A stretch of DNA of 64,000 nucleotides from Calliphora vicina (lineage: Eukaryota > Arthropoda > Insecta > Diptera > Calliphoridae): NCBI RefSeq assembly GCF_958450345.1, contig NC_088780.1, positions 4,586,501 through 4,650,500 on the forward strand, given 5' to 3'. Within the stretch, counting starts at the first letter, position 1. Each line of letters starts with the position of its first letter. Positions 58,077-64,000 of this stretch are shown here, piece after piece. The translations under genes and the position numbers were made by a program. A model generated the notes under the pieces. The model saw nothing but the letters and a program-made list of their open reading frames with translations. It was not told where the DNA came from and did not search any database.

Positions 58077-58401
58077 CATAGGGTAACATAGAGACAATAC
58101 GTAATTGTCAAAAACCTAAAGCTGAATTCACCCATGAGTTTCTGAAACATTTTTTGTTCGGAACAATTTTTTTATATGTTGTTTGACGTTCTATTTTTGA
58201 GAGAGACTTCAAACTACATATAAAAAAAAAAAAAATTTCCGAACAAAAAATGTTTCAGAAACTCATGGGTGAATTCAGCTTAAGTCTGTTGTCAAAAACG
58301 TAACTCATGGAACAACAAAATAAGTGTAAATCAATGTATTTTGTTGTTTTGTTTTTGTTTGACACAACGGAGTGTCTCGCCTCTATGTATAATTCTCTAT
58401 G
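58077..58401. mobile_element. hAT-type MITE, family D copy 1, carrying an insert
   Basis: Ends CATAGGGTAAC...CTCTATG; flanking octamers CCTTAAAT and CCGTAAAT agree at 7 of 8. Interior motif GTCAAAAACCTAA is interrupted by the 161-bp element at 58120-58280. Copy 2 at 59884-60065 shows the unoccupied site. Confidence 0.9.
58120..58280. mobile_element. 161-bp MITE nested in the hAT MITE, TAA duplication
   Basis: Arms begin AGCTGAATTCACCCATGAGT and continue through TTTCTGAAACATTTTTTGTT; the right arm is the exact inverse over more than 40 bases. TAA occurs at 58117-58119 and 58281-58283, while the empty site in copy 2 of the host element has a single TAA. A 3-bp TAA duplication points to PIF/Harbinger. 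Confidence 0.92.
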
Positions 58402-58439
58402 CCGTAAATCCATTTCCAAAATCTAATTATTTAGCTCCA

Positions 58440-59690
58440 TTCATAGGCTTTTATTTTAATAGAATTCATTCATTCATTGTTGAATCAATTCATAATGGAA
58501 TGATTTGATTTTTGCTAATTCAAATCTAATACAAATGGAATTAAAATATTTTTCTTCATTCAGTTTCGTTTTTGTTTTGCTTTTAATCATTTAGAAAACG
58601 AATTGAAAAAATTGACTTAAGAGCAACACTGCACTTGTCAGTTGACCCCTGACGAAGTTTGAACAAGCTGCATCATTTACCTCGTGACTTGAGGAGAAAT
58701 TGGAAAAAAGTGAATTTCGTCAGCTCATTAAGCATTATTTTTTTGCGAAAAAAACCCTCACTCAACTAAAGGCTAAGCTTGATAAATACTGCACCATCAA
58801 TTTCAATGGTAAAAAAGTGTTATCGTTCAAGCACAGAAGTTGCCGAACATTCTGGACGACCAGTTGAGGTCTCTACATCCGAAACAATTAAAAAAATCAC
58901 AATATGATGTTGGCCGATCGGATATTGTGGAAGCCATAGACATCTCACATGGCAAGTGGTTGCAATTTTGAATGATCACTTGGGTATGAGAAAGCTTTCC
59001 GCAAGATGGCTGCCACGTTTGCTCACAATTGGGTGCACAAAATAGTACACACATGTACAGTTTCCATAGCAAAAATCAGTGAATTAGGCTACGAAATGCT
59101 CCCTCTTCCTCCCTATTCTCCAGAGTTAGCGGGGGTGACTATTTCTTGTTTTCAAATCTTGTCATCTGTCGAACGTTCTGAATACCCAGTTTAGATCTCT
59201 ACACCCGAAACAATTGAAAAAAATCGCGTTATGGTGTTGGCCGATAGGAGATTGAAAGTGCGAGAGATTGTGGAATCCACGAATTAGACTACGAAATACT
59301 GCCTCTTCCTCCCTTTTTTCCGGATCGAATTTGACTCTAACGATGAAATCAAATCGTCTCACAAAAATACCAATTTTGCTGACCTCGACAAATCTTAGTT
59401 TTTGGAAGGGATAAAAAAATTGAAGAAACGTTAGACAAAATAAAATAATTTTTTATCCAAAAAAGTTCGTAGATTTGAATTAAAGAACAATTTAAACATT
59501 TTATGAAGCTATTTTGTAATGGATTTGAATTACAGAAAATTTGAATGATTCCATAAGGAATTAAATCTATAACGAATGAATTCAATACTTTTAAAGTAGT
59601 AAGAAATTAAGACAATGAATTAATTCATGCTGAATACGTTAATGAAATAGAATTTAATTTGATTTTGAATATTGAATTAGAATTTTTTTT
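58440..59690. mobile_element. Family H element, copy 2, split by mariner sequence
   Basis: The parts 58440-58620 and 59505-59690 match pieces of 8250-9204 in reverse orientation (TGAATTAATTCAT units, GTTTTTGTTTTGCTTTTAAT, an AACGTAATGAAAT-like tip). The irritans-type mariner remnants lie between. Confidence 0.55.
58690..59465 (+). pseudogene. irritans-type (Himar-like) mariner transposase remnants
   Basis: The N-terminal piece reads EKSEFRQLIKHYFFAKKTLT followed by QLKAKLDKYC. Then come GRPVEVSTSETIKKI, LNDHLGMRKLSARWLPRLLT, a deletion, AKISELGYEMLPLPPYSPEL, and after a break a second overlapping set: ETIEKN-like sequence, RRLKVREI-like sequence, YEILPLPPFFPD. The C-terminal piece LEGIKKLKKR follows, ending near 59465. 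Two overlapping partial copies are therefore fused. The region with the first two catalytic Asp residues is missing. This subfamily is distinct from the two mariner copies at 1482 and 52735. Confidence 0.75.
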
Positions 59691-59883
59691 TGGAGAATGA
59701 GAATGTGTTCGTCAATAAAGCTATTCTAAAGTTTTTAAAATGTCACTGCAATATTCGGAGCAAACTCTTGAAAATTGTATTAAATATTAATACAATTTAT
59801 ACAAGGAAAAAGTAAGTTCTTAATGTTTTTAAACTGAGTTTGTTTTGGGCAATATTATTCAAGTTTTAAATGAAGCAAAAGTA

Positions 59884-60065
59884 CATAGAGAATTATACAT
59901 AGATACGAGACACTACTATTTGTCAAACAAAAATACAACAAAAAATATGTTTGATACAACAACAAAATACATTGACTAGCATGTATTTTGTTGTTGCGAG
60001 AGATAGGTTTTTGACAACAGACTTAGGTTTTTGACAATTACGTCTCGTCTCTTCGTTACCCTATG
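59884..60065. mobile_element. hAT-type MITE, family D copy 2
   Basis: 182 bp, ends CATAGAG...CCCTATG, with an exact 8-bp duplication CAAAAGTA at 59876-59883 and 60066-60073. Opposite orientation to copy 1. The site occupied in copy 1 is uninterrupted here. Confidence 0.92.
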
Positions 60066-60078
60066 CAAAAGTACTTAA

Positions 60079-60577
60079 CCCTCTAACCAGCAAACTTTAA
60101 AAAGCTAAAAAAAAAGTTCTCGAATAATTTTTTTAGGGTAATTATGACTCAATAAATTCAGAAAAGCCATTATAAACTAATTTGCAGATTAAGTTTAGGA
60201 ACCAGGTGCAAAAAGGTGAAGAGTGCCTCAGGGAATTGTTGCCGGTAAAACAATAATTATGATACGATTTTATTGAAAAACTAATTAAAAAGAACTAATA
60301 AAAAATATTTGGAATAGATCGAGCGACTAAAAGTTAGTAAAACTTTGATTTAAAAAAAATCACACACAAAATTTCGAGTGCTAAAATTATGACATCACTC
60401 ACAAAACAGCTGACAGAACAAAAACTAAAAGTCAGAATAGATTTCTACCTTCTAGGGAAATGTTAACAAATCTGTAACTAAAGTCACATTTGAATTTAAA
60501 AAAAAAATTATGATTCCTTTTTGATATAATTGGTGTTTTGTAATACATGCCTTGAGGCACTCTTGCGGGTTAGAGGG
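60079..60577. mobile_element. piggyBac-type MITE, 499 bp
   Basis: Ends CCCTCTAACC / GGTTAGAGGG, each flanked by TTAA (60075-60078 and 60578-60581). The internal inverted motif AGAGTGCCTCA occurs near both ends but at unequal distances, as in piggyBac. No transposase. It starts one base after the target duplication of the family D copy. Confidence 0.88.
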
Positions 60578-60627
60578 TTAATAAATCTACGGTTTATTGT
60601 GATGTTTTCCAATCCTGGTACAAAATA

Positions 60628-60774
60628 CATACAATGAGCCTCAAAAGTGAATAAACACCAACAATTATATGATTTGTTCTCAAAAAAAAAAGATTTAAGT
60701 CGGAATATAATGATTTTTATGATCTTAAGAAATCAAAAAAATCACTGGTGTTTACTCACTTCTGAGGCTGTGTG
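60628..60774. mobile_element. Tc1/mariner-type MITE, 147 bp
   Basis: Inverted arms contain GCCTCAAAAGTGAATAAACA / TGTTTACTCACTTCTGAGGC with few mismatches. TA dinucleotides flank at 60626-60627 and 60775-60776. Outer tips CATACAATGA and CACACA differ by a small indel. Confidence 0.65.
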
Positions 60775-60814
60775 TACATATATTCAAAAAGTTGTAATCA
60801 AATATTCATAAGTC

Positions 60815-60930
60815 ATTATGTCCATGTTTTTTTATAGCCACTATCATTTCACGTAGCGCCCATACAAATGTCCCCCGGAATACTTTTTGAGCTGTCATAA
60901 ATATGTATATTGGTTAAGCTACAATCCCTT
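60815..60930 (+). mobile_element. Family B fragment
   Basis: TTTCACGTAGCGCCCATACA, then AATGTCCCCCGGAATACTTT and GTCATAAATATGTATATTGG, matching 52540-52600. Confidence 0.6.
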
Positions 60931-63243
60931 GTCCCCAGACTCATTAATTTAAAATGAAAGCAGATTTTTGTTTTATTTGATAAAGATGATATTTTGAGAT
61001 AAAAACCGAGTTGTAATAGAAAATAGGGGTTTTTTTCGGTTCGGTGATAGATTAGGAAAATGGAAGTTAATCATAATAAAAAGGATTTAAGGTGATTTCA
61101 AAAAAACTATGATTAAGATCAAATCGTTGATTTCGTAAGGTTTACTTTAGTCTATAGGTTACAATTATGTGTTTAATTATGTATAATTAATTTCAATTTT
61201 AATTAATCGTATATTTTTAGTTGGTTTTTTTTTTCTTTCAATTAGCACAAAAAAGCATATGTTCAAGTTCAAATTTGACTTATTATAATTAATAATTACT
61301 GTTGTTTTGTTGTTGAAAATTTGCATTATAATTTGTTGATGTACTTTTTTGTTTGTTTGTTTGTTTATTTATTATTATTTTTGTTTTAATTTTACATACA
61401 TTTAAATATATAGTATATAATAAGACTTTTACATAAATAAATACTAGTTGCAAATGGAGGGCAGGAATCATTTTCATAATTATTTGTTGTTTTTTTTTAA
61501 TTTTTATTTATTTTTCATTATTAATATTAGTTTATGCAAGTAATTTTCTCATAGTACTTTATTGTTGTTATTATTATTATTAAATTATTAATATGCATTT
61601 TATTTTATTTTCGTTATTGTTTTGGTATTAAGTTTCTAACATTAAAATCTTTTTGTTTTCTTTATTATTTAATTATAATAAACTTTCTACTCTAATACAC
61701 ACAAGTCACACGTTATCTGTATTTAAATTTTTGTATTTATTTAAATATATGTATGTAATATAGTACATTGTAATAATATACATAGTTATATAAATCAATA
61801 AATAATTTATATAAATGTCAAAATAGGGGAAAAAAATATATGTATATTTGTATTTATATTTTTAAGAACTTTTTTTTAAAAAATACCAATGTCTGATATA
61901 GATTTTATTTTTATTTATTTTCAAAACATTACTGAACAGTTGGTTTGTTTTGTATTTAATTTTTATTTTACTTTAAGAAAGGTCAAAGTGCATTATTTTG
62001 CTTTTGTTTTCAAATATAAAAATTAAATTTTGTCTTTAAAGTTTTTAATATTTGTGGTATTTTATTGTAGTTGGCCTAAATTCTTCTCGTTTTTCTTGCT
62101 ACTTTTTACTTAGTGTTTGTTGCTATTTTTTTAGTTTCAAATTTGCTTTAAATTTAAGTCTCGTTTATAAAAGCCATCATTGTATAGTAAAAAAAATTGA
62201 TTTTTGTTTTTCATTTAATTTTATTATAAATCTATAACTTACTTTTTTTTGTGGGGGAGGGGGTAGATTGCTTTTATGTTTACTAATTGTTATTGTTTTA
62301 TATTCAATAAATTCAAAAAATGAAACTCTATAAATCACCTTTTTTATATTATAGTGTTCTTATTCTTATACTTTTAGGATTTGTATCTTTTATTAAACAA
62401 AAAGTCACACTTTAACATGTTTTAACTTTAAATTATATAATTTAAATCATATAATTTTCAAAATAATTCAAAATAAATCCAGTAAACAACTTAAGAGCAA
62501 AATTTATTTGGCAAAACATGGCATACCTCTAGACGAATTTAACAAGGTGACAGAATTCTAGCAAATTCAAGCTAATCGAGTTGAATTCATTCTTTATATA
62601 TCGATAGCTTAATATAAAAAGACCCTAACTCGTGTTTTCTTAAGTCGAGTTAGGGCCTTTTTATATTAAGCCATCGATATGCAGTTTGTTATACCAGAGT
62701 TCGAGCGAATATTTATAGTTGGACATTTCACCATACATTTTCTATAATCAGCCGTTTTCTCTATATCACCTTATTAGATTTGCTTTGGCGAATTTATACA
62801 AAGTGGATGCAAAAGCAAATTCCTGAATTTTCGAGCGAATTTATTTAATTTTTATATAAGGAGTTTGACATTCTCAAGAGTCTGCCTTTTGTAAAATTGT
62901 TTTCAGGAAATATTTGGATTTATTTTGTCAAAAAACCAAATGTACTTAACTAGTACTTCGCTTTATATTTTGCATATGACTTGGACGCCTAACCACCGTT
63001 CGTCTATTGTCATGCGAGTTTTATAAAAATTTCGCACATTGCGGTCTTGGTCAACATCATACGTTATTATGCACATTGCCATTTTTGTCTGTGTGGGTAT
63101 CAGCTGATTCTGAAGCTTCTCAGACGTTTAGTGTAGGCCAATCTGATACTTAAATAAGGACACTCAGTTGACTTAAAACTGTTTGTTTAACATTAACCTC
63201 AGATGAGAACTCAAATGTTTAAAATGCTTCCATATATCATTAA
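60931..63243. other. Gene-poor DNA, T-rich 61.2-62.5 kb
   Basis: No gene recognised. The plus strand is T-rich between about 61.2 and 62.5 kb with a TTTG run at 61350-61370, as in the blocks listed for 26-40 kb. A hairpin lies at 62599-62679. Confidence 0.45.
62599..62679. repeat. 81-bp hairpin, 34-bp stem
   Basis: TATCGATAGCTTAATATAAA on the left and its inverse on the right form a 34-bp stem with two mismatches, around a loop of about 13 bases. Could be a MITE core or a structured RNA; no target duplication found. Confidence 0.75.
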
Positions 63244-63311
63244 ACAAGTAAGAGAGCTATATTCGGCTGTGCCGAATCTTATATACCCTTCATCAAATTA
63301 TACTTTAAAAT

Positions 63312-63740
63312 CATGATACAGTAATTGTAGAATGTAGAATCACTAGGGAGAGTTTTCAATATTTACTCCTATAACGTCAAACTTTGATTTTGATTTTTTT
63401 CATATTCACCCCTATCGTGAAAAACATGTGAAATTTATGTTCCCATGAAATATCCATTTCCCTCGAAGGGAAAATTGCTATCGTGATATTCTTCTAAACT
63501 TTTCATTCACAATAGTTGATTTTGTTCGTAGCAGCTGTTTATTGTTTACAAAATTTCATCTAAAAATTTCACAACATGGGAAATTTTTTCACATGAACAA
63601 AGTTTATGAACGAAAAATGGGAAATGGGAACATATTTCATGTGAAATAATGATTCGCAATAGGGGTGATTTTCATTTGTTTGACGTTACAAAAATTGTAT
63701 AATTGAGAATTTATTTTCTACTATATATTATTGTGTCATG
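63312..63740. mobile_element. MITE with a 9-bp duplication, inside family A
   Basis: Ends CATGATACAGTAAT / inverse of CATGACACAATAAT. Exact 9-bp repeat CTTTAAAAT at 63303-63311 and 63741-63749, which is a single copy in intact family A units. A 9-bp duplication is typical of Mutator-like elements. The family F element at 63406-63668 lies inside; TAACGTCAAAC occurs inverted on both sides of it. Confidence 0.8.
63406..63668. mobile_element. Family F MITE, copy 2
   Basis: 263 bp, ends TCACCCCTATCG / AATAGGGGTGA, aligned over its length with 36369-36620. It shares with that copy ACAATAGTTGATTTTGTTCG and CAGCTGTTTATTGTTTACAA. Confidence 0.85.
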
Positions 63741-63812
63741 CTTTAAAATAAAAATTTTAAATATTTTTAGGTACAATTTTTTTTTTTCAAAATGTTTTCG
63801 AAATTTTTTTTT

Positions 63813-63996
63813 TGTGCCGAATCTTATTTACCCTTCACCAAATACAAATTTTAAATATTTTTAGGTAAACAAAATTTTTTTTTTTAATTTTCAAAAGCAA
63901 ATTTTGAAAAAAAAAAATTTTAAATTTGTTTACCTAAAAATATTTTAAAGTATAATTTGGTGAAGGGTACAGCCGAATATAGGTCTCTTACTTGTT
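63813..63996. mobile_element. Palindromic family A remnant (i2)
   Basis: Two family A 3' ends face each other: GTGCCGAATCTTATTTACCC at the left and GGTGAAGGGTACAGCCGAAT at the right, sharing TTTAAATATTTTTAGGTAAA and its inverse. The body between them is deleted. Confidence 0.75.
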
Positions 63997-64000
63997 TTAA

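Larger units (their letters stand above)
63244..63780 (-). mobile_element. Family A 3' end fragment hosting two nested elements (i1)
   Basis: Starts ACAAGTAAGAGAGCTATATT on the plus strand with an intact hairpin. The ACTTTAAAAT of its body is duplicated around the element 63312-63740, after which the family A body continues (AAAAATTTTAAATATTTTTA). Confidence 0.82.

Overview
This is a eukaryotic, strongly A+T-rich window that reads as nuclear DNA of a higher (brachyceran) fly, most likely a calyptrate. The basis is a host-type gene with opa-like CAG/CAA tracts and His/Gly/Ser-rich low complexity, long gene-poor spacers, and a dense mix of mariner, Tc1, hAT, piggyBac, PIF/Harbinger and Transib-like sequences with many short foldback elements. 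The species cannot be fixed from sequence alone. There is no sign of prokaryotic operons, CRISPR arrays or phage.

Only one convincing host protein gene is visible: a minus-strand ORF at 45809-46867 encoding a 352-residue PNRC-type protein. It carries the Pro-rich motif with LPKPP near residue 267 and an LxxLL box at the extreme C terminus, the two parts that in vertebrate PNRC2 contact Dcp1/nuclear receptors and stimulate mRNA decapping. Its likely 3' UTR lies at 44230-45808 and holds a 27-codon small ORF with coding-like composition. Upstream (46868-50050) there is a purine-rich leader, a consensus splice donor at 49316-49321 and a TATA-like site near 50060.

Layout. 1-6.5 kb: AT-rich spacer, a foldback element, a broken mariner, a hAT-like element and the first copy of an abundant roughly 600-bp repeat (called family A here), which has a TTCGGC-ACA-GCCGAA hairpin near one end. 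8-13.4 kb: a nest of short elements, a Tc1/mariner transposase split by a family A copy, and a 2-kb Tc1-type element carrying family A and B inserts. 13.7-24 kb: more A/B copies, a hAT-type MITE with an exact 8-bp target duplication, paired copies of families E and G, and a tRNA-like remnant. 24-34 kb: mostly T-rich noncoding DNA. 35-37 kb: a transposase remnant and several palindromic elements. 41.4-43.0 kb: a giant foldback Tc1 whose two arms each carry the C-terminal half of the transposase. 44-50 kb: the PNRC-like gene. 52-61 kb and 63-64 kb: nested transposons, including a four-level nest at 54411-55638.

The genes do not form a pathway. The one host gene would act in cytoplasmic mRNA turnover and/or nuclear-receptor coactivation; everything else recognisable is mobile DNA and its decay products. 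No previously unknown defence or metabolic system was found. The most informative material is the set of nested insertions with readable target-site duplications, the foldback Tc1, the family A/B repeats and the small ORF behind the PNRC-like gene.
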